Origin: an uncultured Acetatifactor sp.
Lineage (GTDB): Bacteria; Bacillota; Clostridia; Lachnospirales; Lachnospiraceae
Direction: 5' to 3'
Length of the DNA stretch: 38,567 nucleotides
Assembly (NCBI GenBank): GCA_949840935.1
Contig: CATKXX010000028.1
Location: 1-38,567, forward strand
Below the pieces are notes generated by a model, which was given only the letters and a program-made list of their open reading frames with translations, was not told where the DNA came from and ran no database searches. Positions 26,037 to 34,522 of the stretch are shown piece after piece; positions within the stretch are counted from its first letter, which is position 1, and the number at the start of each line of letters is the position of its first letter. The position numbers and the translations under genes are program-made.

Positions 26037-26097
26037 AAAGTGTCCGTTCCTTTCGCCCGCCCTGCAGGCAGTCATTTTCAAAAAAGCAGATGAATAC

Positions 26098-26126
26098 ATT
26101 TTAACATTACCTTTTCCATTAGGCAA
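26098..26126 (-). promoter_or_regulatory. Promoter of the rhomboid-like gene
   Basis: Minus-strand TTGCCT (complement of 26121-26126) and TAAAAT (complement of 26098-26103) with a 17-base spacer, about 60 bases before the chosen ATG. It is divergent from the activase promoter at 26190-26218. Confidence 0.6.
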
Positions 26127-26189
26127 CCAGCCATTTCCAACTTTATAAAAATATCAGTTAATTCACAAATATTTCATATGCTTTGCTCG

Positions 26190-26218
26190 TTGCATTTTAA
26201 AAAAAGGTGTACTATAAT
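26190..26218 (+). promoter_or_regulatory. Promoter of the activase-type gene
   Basis: TTGCAT (26190-26195), 17 bases, perfect TATAAT (26213-26218). Transcription should start near 26225, which makes the in-frame ATG at 26227 nearly leaderless and supports translation from 26263, where AGGAAGGA is upstream. Confidence 0.8.
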
Positions 26219-26262
26219 GTCAGGGAATGTCGATTTTTAGTATCAGGAAGGATGATTTTTTC

Positions 26263-29200
26263 ATGGAAAGTATCAACAAAGCTGCAGCCCTCGGTATCGA
26301 TATCGGCTCCACCACCGTCAAGACTGCAATTCTGGACGAGGATCACAATATCCTGTTTTCCGATTACGAGCGTCATTACGCCAATATCCGGGAGACGCTT
26401 TCCTCTCTGTTAAATAAAGCTTACATACAGCTGGGCAATCTCACCCTGCATCCTGTGATCACCGGCTCCGGCGGCCTCACCCTGGCCAACCATCTGGAAA
26501 TACCCTTTACCCAGGAGGTCATCGCCGTCGCCACCTCGTTAAAGGAACTGGCCCCCAGGACGGATGTGGCCATCGAGCTGGGAGGCGAGGACGCCAAGAT
26601 CATTTATTTTGAGGGCGGAAATGTGGAACAGCGGATGAACGGTATCTGCGCCGGCGGCACGGGCTCTTTCATCGACCAGATGGCCTCCCTGCTGCAGACG
26701 GACGCGGCCGGGCTGAACGAGTACGCCAAGGGCTATCAGTCCCTCTACGCCATCGCCGCGCGCTGCGGCGTGTTCGCCAAGACGGATATCCAGCCCCTGA
26801 TCAACGAGGGGGCGACCAAGGAGGATCTCTCCGCATCCATCTTCCAGGCGGTGGTCAACCAGACCATCTCCGGGCTGGCCTGCGGGAAGCCCATCCGGGG
26901 GCATGTAGCGTTCTTAGGCGGGCCGCTGCATTTCCTGCCGGAATTAAAAAAGGCCTTTATCCGCACGTTGAAGCTGGATGAGGAGCACATTATCGACACC
27001 CCTCATTCCCATCTCTTTGCGGCCATCGGTTCGGCCCTGAACGCCAGGGAAGAGGTGGCTTTCACCCTGGAGGAAATGGTGGATAAGCTTTCCTCCGACA
27101 TCAAGATGGAATTTGAAGTGGAGCGGATGGAGCCCCTGTTCGCAGATCAGGCCGCCTATGATGCATTTACGGAGCGTCACAGCAGGCACCATGTAGGCAC
27201 CTCCCCCCTGGCCGGGTATCGGGGCAATGCCTTCCTGGGGATCGATGCTGGCTCTACCACCACCAAGATCGCTCTGGTGGGCGAGGACGGCTCCCTTCTC
27301 TATTCCTTCTACAGTGGAAACGACGGCAGCCCCTTAAAGACCGCCATCCGCTCTTTAAAAGAAATTTACGAACAGCTTCCCGAAGGTGTACGCATCGTAC
27401 GCTCCTGCTCCACAGGCTACGGGGAGGCGCTGATGAAAGCCGCCTTCCTGCTGGACGACGGGGAAGTGGAGACGGTGGCCCACTACTACGCCGCCGCTTT
27501 CTTCAACCCCGATGTGGACTGTATCCTGGATATCGGCGGCCAGGATATGAAGTGCATTAAGATTAAGAACGGCACGGTAGACAGCGTACAGCTCAACGAG
27601 GCATGCTCCTCCGGCTGTGGCTCCTTCATCGAAACCTTTGCCAAATCCCTGAATTACAGCGTGCAGGATTTCGCTCAGGCGGCGCTGTTCGCAGAGCATC
27701 CGATCGACCTGGGCACACGCTGCACCGTGTTTATGAATTCCAAGGTAAAGCAGGCCCAGAAGGAAGGCGCCAGTGTGGCCGATATCTCCGCCGGGCTGGC
27801 CTACTCTGTCATCAAGAACGCGCTGTTCAAGGTGATCAAGGTATCCGACGCCTCGGAGCTGGGCCGGAATATCGTGGTACAGGGGGGCACCTTTTACAAC
27901 GACGCCGTCCTCAGAAGCTTTGAAAGGATCGCCGGCTGCGAGGCCATCCGCCCCGATATCGCGGGGATCATGGGGGCTTTCGGCGCCGCGCTGATCGCAA
28001 GGGAGCGCTGCGAGGCAGGATATCAGACTTCCATGCTCTCCTATGATAAAATCTGCAGTCTCCAATATGAGACCAGCATGTCAAAGTGCAGGGGCTGCAC
28101 CAACAGCTGCCGCCTCACCATCAACAAATTCTCCGGTGGCCGTACCTATATCTCCGGCAACCGCTGTGAGCGCGGTATCGGCGGCCAGAAGAACGCGAAC
28201 CATGTTCCGAACCTCTTTGAATACAAATTAAAACGGCTCTTTTCCTACCCCTCCCTGGAAGCCGACCAGGCGCGCCGGGGCACGGTGGGGATTCCCAGAG
28301 TCCTGAATATGTATGAGAATTATCCCTTCTGGCATACCTTTTTCACCAGACTGGGGTACCGCGTGATACTCTCTCCCAGCTCCAACCGCAAGATCTACGA
28401 GCTGGGCATCGACTCCATCCCCAGCGAGTCCGAATGCTATCCCGCCAAGCTGGCCCATGGGCATGTGGCCTGGCTGATCAATCAGGGAGTGGACTTTATC
28501 TTCTATCCCGCACTGTTTTATGAGCGGGATGAAGTAGAGGGTGCAAACAACCATTACAACTGCCCCATTGTCACCTCCTACTCAGAAAACATTAAAAATA
28601 ATGTGGAGGCCATCACCGACGGGCAGATGCGGCTGCGCAACCCGTTTATGTCCTTCCGGGATCTGGGCACCGTCACCAACGCCCTGCTGCAGGAATTTGC
28701 GGAGCTTCCCCCGGGGGAGGTGAAGGAGGCTGCCACCGCAGGCTGGGAGGAGCTCGGCAGCGCCCGCAGGGATATGCAGAAGCAGGGGGAGGAGGTTCTC
28801 GCCTATCTAAAGAAAACCGGCAAGCGGGGGATCGTGCTGGCCGGGCGTCCCTACCATGTGGATCCGGAGATCAATCACGGCATCCCCGAACTGATCACCT
28901 CCTTTGACATGGCGGTGCTGACAGAGGATTCCATCTCCCATTTAGGCCATCCTGAGCGGCCGCTGATCGTCTCCGACCAGTGGATGTACCATTCCCGCCT
29001 TTACGCCGCCGCAAGCTACGTAAAGACGGTGGACAATCTGGATTTGATCCAGCTGAATTCCTTTGGGTGCGGCCTGGATGCCGTTACCACGGATCAGGTC
29101 AATGATATTCTGTCCGGTTCCGACAAGATTTATACCTGCCTGAAGATCGACGAGGTGAACAATCTGGGGGCTGCCAGAATCCGTGTGCGCTCCCTCCTGT

Positions 29201-30528
29201 CCGCCATCAAGGTACGGGAAAAGATGCACAAGCAGCGTACTCTCCACCCTTCTTCCATTGAAAAGGTGACGTTTACGGAGGAAATGCGCAAAAATTACAC
29301 CATCATCTGTCCACAGATGTCCCCCATCCATTTCGAGATTGTGGAGCCTGCCTTCCGGGCCTGCGGATACAACTTTGTGGTGCTGGACAACGACAATAAG
29401 CATTCTGTGGATGTAGGACTAAAATATGTCAATAACGACGCCTGCTACCCCTCCCTGCTGGTGGTGGGACAGCTTATGGAAGCGCTGCTCTCCGGGAAAT
29501 ACGACCTGGACAGGACTGCCATCATCATGACCCAGACCGGCGGGGGCTGCCGCGCCACCAATTACGTGGGCTTTATCCGCAGGGCCCTGCAGAAGGCCGA
29601 TATGGCGCAAATCCCTGTCATCTCCCTGAACCTGGCGGGAATTGAGAGCAATCCGGGCTTCCATCTGAACGCGGATCTGCTGATCCGTGCCGCCATGGCC
29701 GCTGAATTCGGAGATATCTTCATGCGCTGCGTCTACCGTATGCGCCCTTATGAGAAGGTGCCTGGAAGTGTGGACGCCGTACACCGGAAATGGCGGAAGG
29801 CAGCGCAGGAATTTGTATCCGCAAAACGCATTCATTTCCTTAAATTTAATAAGCTGTGCAAACAGATCATACGGGATTTTGACCAGATAGAGCTCCGTGA
29901 CATCAGAAAGCCCAGAGTGGGCGTGGTAGGCGAGATCCTGGTGAAGTTTTCCCCTGCCGGGAATAACCATCTGGTGGAGCTGCTGGAATCGGAAGGGGCG
30001 GAAGCCGTGGTGCCGGATCTGATCGACTTTATGCTGTACTGCTTCTATAATCAGATTTACAAGGCCAAACACCTGGGAACCAGCAAAAAAGCCGCGAGAA
30101 TCTCCTCCCTGGGCATCTGGGCCATCGAGCATCTGCTCCGGGGCGCCGCAGTGAAAGAGTTTCAGGCAAGCAGGCACTTTACGCCTCCCACTCCCATCCG
30201 GGAGATTGTGGAATTCGCAAAGCCTATCGTATCCATCGGGAACCAGACCGGGGAAGGATGGTTCCTGACCGGGGAAATGGTGGAGCTGATCCACGACGAT
30301 GTGCCCAATATCGTCTGCACCCAGCCCTTCGGGTGCCTGCCCAACCATGTGGTAGGCAAGGGCGTCATCAAGGCACTGCGGAAGGCTTACCCGGAATCCA
30401 ATATTGTGGCGATCGACTATGACCCCGGCGCCAGCGAGGTAAACCAGTTAAACCGCATTAAGCTGATGCTGTCCACGGCGCAGAAAAATCTGGGGGCTGA
30501 CCCCAAATCCTTTAAAAAAGTCATTTAG
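26263..30528 (+). CDS. Twin-ATPase CoA-dehydratase activase fused to DUF2229/HgdB-like regions
   Basis: Giant protein of 1421 residues of the 2-hydroxyacyl-CoA dehydratase activase type, expected to use ATP to push low-potential electrons to a radical or cluster enzyme. Two ASKHA/BadF-like ATPase domains occur in tandem: [10 protein letters not shown] (residues 11-20) and [10 protein letters not shown] (about 326-335). Each keeps the two cysteines that hold a shared [4Fe-4S] cluster in single-domain activases (C129/C168 and C448 or C452/C487). A CRGCTNSC motif with a later Cys (C609, C612, C616, C635) opens the DUF2229 part. Later [23 protein letters not shown] and FGCLPNHV resemble ligands of double-cubane-cluster proteins. 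Thus pump and acceptor seem joined in one chain. It is the only plus-strand gene here. The substrate is unknown. Confidence 0.92.
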   Translation: MESINKAAALGIDIGSTTVKTAILDEDHNILFSDYERHYANIRETLSSLLNKAYIQLGNLTLHPVITGSGGLTLANHLEIPFTQEVIAVATSLKELAPRTDVAIELGGEDAKIIYFEGGNVEQRMNGICAGGTGSFIDQMASLLQTDAAGLNEYAKGYQSLYAIAARCGVFAKTDIQPLINEGATKEDLSASIFQAVVNQTISGLACGKPIRGHVAFLGGPLHFLPELKKAFIRTLKLDEEHIIDTPHSHLFAAIGSALNAREEVAFTLEEMVDKLSSDIKMEFEVERMEPLFADQAAYDAFTERHSRHHVGTSPLAGYRGNAFLGIDAGSTTTKIALVGEDGSLLYSFYSGNDGSPLKTAIRSLKEIYEQLPEGVRIVRSCSTGYGEALMKAAFLLDDGEVETVAHYYAAAFFNPDVDCILDIGGQDMKCIKIKNGTVDSVQLNEACSSGCGSFIETFAKSLNYSVQDFAQAALFAEHPIDLGTRCTVFMNSKVKQAQKEGASVADISAGLAYSVIKNALFKVIKVSDASELGRNIVVQGGTFYNDAVLRSFERIAGCEAIRPDIAGIMGAFGAALIARERCEAGYQTSMLSYDKICSLQYETSMSKCRGCTNSCRLTINKFSGGRTYISGNRCERGIGGQKNANHVPNLFEYKLKRLFSYPSLEADQARRGTVGIPRVLNMYENYPFWHTFFTRLGYRVILSPSSNRKIYELGIDSIPSESECYPAKLAHGHVAWLINQGVDFIFYPALFYERDEVEGANNHYNCPIVTSYSENIKNNVEAITDGQMRLRNPFMSFRDLGTVTNALLQEFAELPPGEVKEAATAGWEELGSARRDMQKQGEEVLAYLKKTGKRGIVLAGRPYHVDPEINHGIPELITSFDMAVLTEDSISHLGHPERPLIVSDQWMYHSRLYAAASYVKTVDNLDLIQLNSFGCGLDAVTTDQVNDILSGSDKIYTCLKIDEVNNLGAARIRVRSLLSAIKVREKMHKQRTLHPSSIEKVTFTEEMRKNYTIICPQMSPIHFEIVEPAFRACGYNFVVLDNDNKHSVDVGLKYVNNDACYPSLLVVGQLMEALLSGKYDLDRTAIIMTQTGGGCRATNYVGFIRRALQKADMAQIPVISLNLAGIESNPGFHLNADLLIRAAMAAEFGDIFMRCVYRMRPYEKVPGSVDAVHRKWRKAAQEFVSAKRIHFLKFNKLCKQIIRDFDQIELRDIRKPRVGVVGEILVKFSPAGNNHLVELLESEGAEAVVPDLIDFMLYCFYNQIYKAKHLGTSKKAARISSLGIWAIEHLLRGAAVKEFQASRHFTPPTPIREIVEFAKPIVSIGNQTGEGWFLTGEMVELIHDDVPNIVCTQPFGCLPNHVVGKGVIKALRKAYPESNIVAIDYDPGASEVNQLNRIKLMLSTAQKNLGADPKSFKKVI

Positions 30529-30545
30529 TAAGAGCCTTTTCAGGG

Positions 30546-30573
30546 ACAGGGTATGCAGGGATGCATACCCTGT
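30546..30573. terminator. Hairpin between convergent genes
   Basis: ACAGGGTATGC (30546-30556) and GCATACCCTGT (30563-30573) form a perfect 11-bp stem with a six-base loop, 18 bases after the activase stop codon. The plus strand continues with TTTC only, so the U-tract is poor. It directly abuts the stop codon of the convergent TPR-like gene and may serve both directions. Confidence 0.65.
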
Positions 30574-30574
30574 T

Positions 30575-31768
30575 TCATGCCAGTCCCGCACACTCCAGGT
30601 ATGCGGCCTTGACAAGCGCATAGTCATATTTTGCCCTTGCCCGGGAGAATTTCTCCCCGTTCTCGTCCGCAATACGCTCCATGTACCTGCCGGCTTCAAG
30701 AGCGGAAATCCTGTCCTCCGTCTTCGGCAGACAGAGATCGACCTCATGGACGCCGCTTTTGTCCAGCAGGATAAAATAGCAGTACCATTGCAGGCAGGTC
30801 TTGATCCGGCTGACGGTACTGTAGGTCTCCATCTTCTCCATATCCTCCCGGGCCACGGCAAGGTCGGATTCCAGGGCATCGAAATTGCCGGTTATGGCGC
30901 AGAGATAGATGGAAAGATTACAGTACCAGCGCTCCTTCTCTCCCCTCTGGCACTCCCTGGGCTGCTCCATCCAGTACTTTTCCAGGAAATAGCGGAATGT
31001 TTCCGTCTTTCCCAGATTCAGGCTGTATTCCAGGACAGAGGCGTACAGGCTCTGTGTCTCCGCATTCTGGCAATATTGATAGCACCATCTGTGCTGCCTC
31101 GGGATCCGCTGGTTCCTGTAATCCAGAAGCAGCCCCTCCGCGCTCTCCAGCCTGTCCTTCATAATATAATACGCCAGGCATTCGAGATGGCCGCAGATAT
31201 AGCAGCTCCTCATCTCTTTCTCATACTTGTCAAAGCCCCGTTTACCATGCTCCATCAAAGCCTCGTCCCTGTACAGGAGCGCCAGCTGCATCTCCCCCCT
31301 GTAATACCAGTACGCCTGCCCGTATTTTAACGCCGCCTCCTCATACTGTCTCATGAAAGAGTCCATCCTGGCATCGTCAATCTCCCAATAGCTCTCATAG
31401 GCATCCCGGATATACAGGTATATCCAGGTATTGTGTTCCGCCAGGTCCGTCCCCGGATAATTGGGGATTTCCCTGTCCATATACAGGGCGCTGTCCCTGT
31501 AATAAATCTCCGCATACTTTACGATCGTCCGAGTATCGCCCGCACGATTAGCCAGGTAGATCCGGTTATAGAGCGCGTCAAAATAGAGATACCATTCTTT
31601 TTCCTGACGGCTCAGCTTCATGATCTGGGGCAGCAGACGTGAAAGGCTTTCCTCATTCCTCTCGTAATTGGAATAGCTGCCGGAGGTCAGGCGCCTCGCC
31701 CTGCTCACCGCATCTGCAAGGTCGCTGTTTCCGAGCTCATTTATCTTAATATTTTCAAACATCGCCAT
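30575..31768 (-). CDS. TPR-like helical repeat protein following the Hsp90 gene
   Basis: Soluble protein of 397 residues made of repeated helical pairs, TPR-like in look but not matched to a named family. The start at 31768 (MAMFENIKINELG) has GAGG six bases upstream; upstream in-frame codons are less well placed. Segments rich in Tyr, Trp and Arg recur (for example AALKYGQAYWYYRGEMQLAL), and several cysteines are spread through the middle. It has no signal peptide or membrane segment. It lies 76 bases downstream of the Hsp90-like gene, so the two are probably cotranscribed. TPR proteins are classical Hsp90 partners, which makes a co-chaperone or client-adaptor role plausible but unproven. 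Confidence 0.72.
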   Translation of the reverse strand: MAMFENIKINELGNSDLADAVSRARRLTSGSYSNYERNEESLSRLLPQIMKLSRQEKEWYLYFDALYNRIYLANRAGDTRTIVKYAEIYYRDSALYMDREIPNYPGTDLAEHNTWIYLYIRDAYESYWEIDDARMDSFMRQYEEAALKYGQAYWYYRGEMQLALLYRDEALMEHGKRGFDKYEKEMRSCYICGHLECLAYYIMKDRLESAEGLLLDYRNQRIPRQHRWCYQYCQNAETQSLYASVLEYSLNLGKTETFRYFLEKYWMEQPRECQRGEKERWYCNLSIYLCAITGNFDALESDLAVAREDMEKMETYSTVSRIKTCLQWYCYFILLDKSGVHEVDLCLPKTEDRISALEAGRYMERIADENGEKFSRARAKYDYALVKAAYLECAGLA

Positions 31769-31844
31769 GATTAACCTCATTTCTGCGCATTGCTTGTCAC
31801 AAATATTCACTACAGCAGTGGCAGGCCCGCGAAGCGAGATGCGG

Positions 31845-33644
31845 TCATAAGCCTTCCGCCGGCCACTCTGTACTTCCGCCGCCTCTGACGGCGTACTCCA
31901 TTAGCAGCTGCAGCCCCCCGTTCATCGCCTCCGCCTGTTCAGGGGTAAGCGTATAATGTCCCGCCAGAAGTGCCTGGGCATAGATCACCCTGGCCACAGC
32001 GCCTGCCAGCCGCTCATCCCCCACCTGCGCCAGGCTCCGGATAAAGCCGTTGCCGCCGTTTAAGTACAGCTTGTCTGCCGCCTCCTGCGCTTCGTCCCCG
32101 AAATCAAAATTCTCGAAGAACCCCGAAAAACTGCCCTCATCCATAGCCTCCTCAAAAAACACATCGCTCCCCGGAATATAGAGGGCCTGCAGCCCCGGAG
32201 GGGAAAAAGTCTTCAGGGACACGCTGCAGCGCAAAGGCTTCAGCGCCTCCCCCGCCTCTCTTACAAACCCCGCAAGAACGTCCTCCAATTCCCCCGGAGG
32301 GGAAGCTAAAAGGGTCTCATAGGAATTTTCATTGAACGCTTTTATCTGCACATTTTTATAATATTTCTGCAGCTTCTGCAGAATATTTGCATCATAAATA
32401 TACCCGCCGTTCACCAGAAGGCTGTCCGTTCCTGCCAGCAGCGGGCAGATCCGCCTGAAATCGTCCACATCCACACAATAATGCACCGGCATCTTCTTAG
32501 AAGCCTCCACCAACTGGAATCCCGTAAGCACCCCATTGTTGGTGGGAAAGGTGAGAAAGGGGAAAAACAGCTTGAAAATCTGTTCGTTTTCCACCACCAG
32601 CGACTTGATCGCCACGTTGTGGACACGCAGCAACGTCTTCAGCATCCTCACATTATATTGGGAAAGGGATACAAAATAGTCAAAAATGCTCTTTTCTATC
32701 CAGTTTTTTACCTTCAACAGCTTCCCGTCCCTGGCAAATCCCTCCCGGGACGCATTGGGCGTCAGGTCGTCCGCGTCGATGATACACCGGGTAAAAAACG
32801 CCCATTTGGGTATGATATCCTTTCCCTCCTCTGTCACAAACATATTTTTCAAAAATATTTTATGATGATTCACAATATTTGCGCTGGACTGCCTTGTGGA
32901 GATATAGGCATATCCCTTGATCCCCTCCCCCGTCAGCGGGATAACATCAAAGAAGCTCTCCCCAAAGATCTGTTCTCCAAATGCCAGCATATCCTCCGAC
33001 ATACAGAGAGGCTGGCGCCAGGGGATAAAATTGCTGTTGAGAATCCTCTGCTCCTCCTCCCCGCTGAAAATTATCGGCATGGTCAGCAGAAAGCCATACT
33101 CTGACAGGGCCCTGACGATCTCCTGCTCGGTGAAGGTTTCGTATTTACTTCCCGTAAGGCTGATATGTACCTGGGTTCCGACCTCCACTGCTTTCCGCAG
33201 TGTGGTGACGGCGTAAGAGCCATCGCTCTTTCCCACCCACTGATGACCCTTTTCTTCCCTGGTGGAACGCGTGATGACCCGGATCTCATTTGTCACCAGG
33301 AAACAGGACAGCAGGCCAATGCCGAACTGTCCGATATAGCTGTTCCGCGCCGTCTCCTCTCTCTTTGAAGACTGACCGATGACGGAGAGAAAAGAATGGA
33401 TTTCTTCCTCGTCCAGGCCAATCCCATTATCGGAGAAGATCAGCTGCGCACCCTCCTGCACCTTCCGGTATGTGACGGTAAGCTTACCCTCTGTAAAACC
33501 CTCCTCCGCCCTTTTCCTCGCCATGACGGCATCCGCGGAATTCTGCAGCAGCTCCCGCAGAAATACCTGATCGCTGGAATACAGATTGTCACTCAGCAGG
33601 CGGATGATCCCTTTTAAATCTACCTTGAACTGATATTTCCCCAT
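31845..33644 (-). CDS. Divergent Hsp90 (HtpG-like) chaperone
   Basis: ATP-dependent chaperone of the Hsp90/HtpG superfamily. The N-terminal GHKL ATPase domain is intact: LRELLQNSADA (E31, N35), SDNGIGL (D72, G74, G76) and GQFGIG (105-110). The middle domain, with HHKIFLKNMFV and NASREGFARDG, follows the HtpG pattern. It has 599 residues, a little shorter than housekeeping HtpG (about 620-630), and its N-terminus (KYQFKVDLKGIIRLL) differs enough to suggest the separate HSP90 family branch. The ATG has AAAGG/GAGG upstream and a promoter lies at 33696-33724. A TPR-like protein gene follows. Confidence 0.93.
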   Translation of the reverse strand: MGKYQFKVDLKGIIRLLSDNLYSSDQVFLRELLQNSADAVMARKRAEEGFTEGKLTVTYRKVQEGAQLIFSDNGIGLDEEEIHSFLSVIGQSSKREETARNSYIGQFGIGLLSCFLVTNEIRVITRSTREEKGHQWVGKSDGSYAVTTLRKAVEVGTQVHISLTGSKYETFTEQEIVRALSEYGFLLTMPIIFSGEEEQRILNSNFIPWRQPLCMSEDMLAFGEQIFGESFFDVIPLTGEGIKGYAYISTRQSSANIVNHHKIFLKNMFVTEEGKDIIPKWAFFTRCIIDADDLTPNASREGFARDGKLLKVKNWIEKSIFDYFVSLSQYNVRMLKTLLRVHNVAIKSLVVENEQIFKLFFPFLTFPTNNGVLTGFQLVEASKKMPVHYCVDVDDFRRICPLLAGTDSLLVNGGYIYDANILQKLQKYYKNVQIKAFNENSYETLLASPPGELEDVLAGFVREAGEALKPLRCSVSLKTFSPPGLQALYIPGSDVFFEEAMDEGSFSGFFENFDFGDEAQEAADKLYLNGGNGFIRSLAQVGDERLAGAVARVIYAQALLAGHYTLTPEQAEAMNGGLQLLMEYAVRGGGSTEWPAEGL

Positions 33645-33695
33645 TTCCTCATACCTTTCCGTTGTTCTATCCAGTAAAAAAGTGCCCTTTATCTG

Positions 33696-33724
33696 ATTCT
33701 ATCGTTTTATTCAGGAAAAAACAA
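33696..33724 (-). promoter_or_regulatory. Likely promoter of the Hsp90-like gene
   Basis: Minus-strand TTGTTT (complement of 33719-33724) and TAGAAT (complement of 33696-33701) separated by 17 bases. The leader is about 45 bases. No CIRCE inverted repeat (HrcA site) is visible, so heat-shock control by HrcA is not supported. Confidence 0.55.
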
Positions 33725-33801
33725 CCATTTCGGAAAATCTGGGGAAAACTGCTCTGGAAATTGTTCAGGATGTTTTAGGAAATATATTCAGAAGACAAGA
33801 A

Positions 33802-33857
33802 GCCTTCCGATTCCGGACAGCATGGGCTTTTCATGTTACTGTCCGGAACCGGAAGGC
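33802..33857 (-). terminator. Long hairpin between the coiled-coil gene and the Hsp90-like gene
   Basis: A 19-bp stem with a single mismatch: GCCTTCCG-TTCCGGACAG (33802-33820) against CTGTCCGGAA-CGGAAGGC (33839-33857), with an 18-base loop. On the minus strand it is followed by TTCTTGTCTTC, a modest U-rich stretch. It lies 51 bases past the coiled-coil gene, which fits a terminator. Confidence 0.6.
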
Positions 33858-33908
33858 ATAAGCCGGCATATTTTGCCGTTTTTTGCATCAGCTTTTCACA
33901 GGAAACTC

Positions 33909-34148
33909 TTATGACGCTGCCGCCGCACGGCTTTCCATGTATTGCCTTAAAGCCTCTGCCACTTCATCAGGCTCCAGGCCCGTATCAGAAATCAGGTCCC
34001 CCACCGCTTCCAGCTCTTTCTGTTTCTTAGCCTGATACAGCTCCTCCAATTCACGCTTTTCGGATTCCACCCTGGTCATCAGGGCTTCGATCAATTCCTG
34101 TTTGGCCTGAATCTTTTCTTCTATTGTCTTGCGCTGTCCTCTTGCCAT
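33909..34148 (-). CDS. Small coiled-coil protein of unknown function
   Basis: Protein of 79 residues, almost all helical: a basic start (MARGQRKTIEEKI), a long charged coiled coil with heptad-like Leu/Ile spacing (about 10-48), then an acidic segment (DLISDTGLEPDEVAEALRQY) and an Ala tail. It has an excellent AGGAGG site six bases before the ATG, so it is surely translated. Its layout (basic tip, coiled coil, C-terminal helix) resembles nucleoid- or plasmid-associated small proteins seen in gut Firmicutes, but I cannot name a family. A hairpin with a bulge (34174-34212) lies in its leader, and a long hairpin follows it. Confidence 0.8.
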   Translation of the reverse strand: MARGQRKTIEEKIQAKQELIEALMTRVESEKRELEELYQAKKQKELEAVGDLISDTGLEPDEVAEALRQYMESRAAAAS

Positions 34149-34508
34149 TGACTGCCTCCTTTACCTGGTATCCGTTACTACTTCTGCTGTCAGAACCGAA
34201 GTGAACAGTAACCGGCATCCCAAACGTTTTTAACAGTATATGGACAAGACTGGTAAAATATGCATATGATCGAAGCGCAGAGAAAACATTGTCTAAATCG
34301 TACACAAAATCCCTCTCGCGAAAGACTACTCTGGGCATCTTTACTAATGCGCGTTTGAAAAATGCTTTCATTTTTAATCTCATTTCTACGCTGCCCAAGA
34401 GAGCGTGTAAACACCCCTCTTGTCGCAAAGCCATACATGGCTTACGAGCTTGTGACAAGTCATTTATGACTTTGCAGCGCGCAGGCACAAATCTTGAGAT
34501 TGAAAATT
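34149..34508. other. 360-base structured non-coding stretch
   Basis: No gene is supported here. It holds several inverted repeats. GTTACT-ACTTC pairs with GAAGT and AGTAAC (34174-34212), with a four-base bulge. CTTGTCGCAA (34419-34428) faces TTGTGACAAG (34450-34459) around AGCCAT/ATGGCT (34429-34442). AAGTCAT-TT-ATGACTT spans 34457-34472. GCAAAG (34425-34430) could instead pair with CTTTGC (34470-34475), giving alternative folds. A near copy of the GCGTGTTTGAAAAATGCT core of 23839-23856 lies at about 34348-34365. It may be a remnant of a small non-autonomous repeat. No convincing promoter was found. Confidence 0.5.
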
Positions 34509-34522
34509 CTAATTTTCAATCT
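34497..34522 (-). other. Hairpin centred on the aminotransferase stop codon
   Basis: AGATTGAAAATT (34497-34508) and AATTTTCAATCT (34511-34522) form a perfect 12-bp stem with the TAG stop codon (34509-34511) at the loop. No U-tract follows on the minus strand, so it looks like an mRNA 3'-end structure and not a standard terminator. Confidence 0.6.

Noticed and set aside
33645..33800. CIRCE (HrcA) site before the Hsp90-like gene
   Set aside because: No TTAGCACTC-type inverted repeat was found in the leader or promoter.
34051..34488. Minus-strand frame of 145 codons covering the non-coding block and part of the coiled-coil gene
   Set aside because: It runs over several inverted repeats, overlaps a better-supported gene in another frame, and has no ribosome site.
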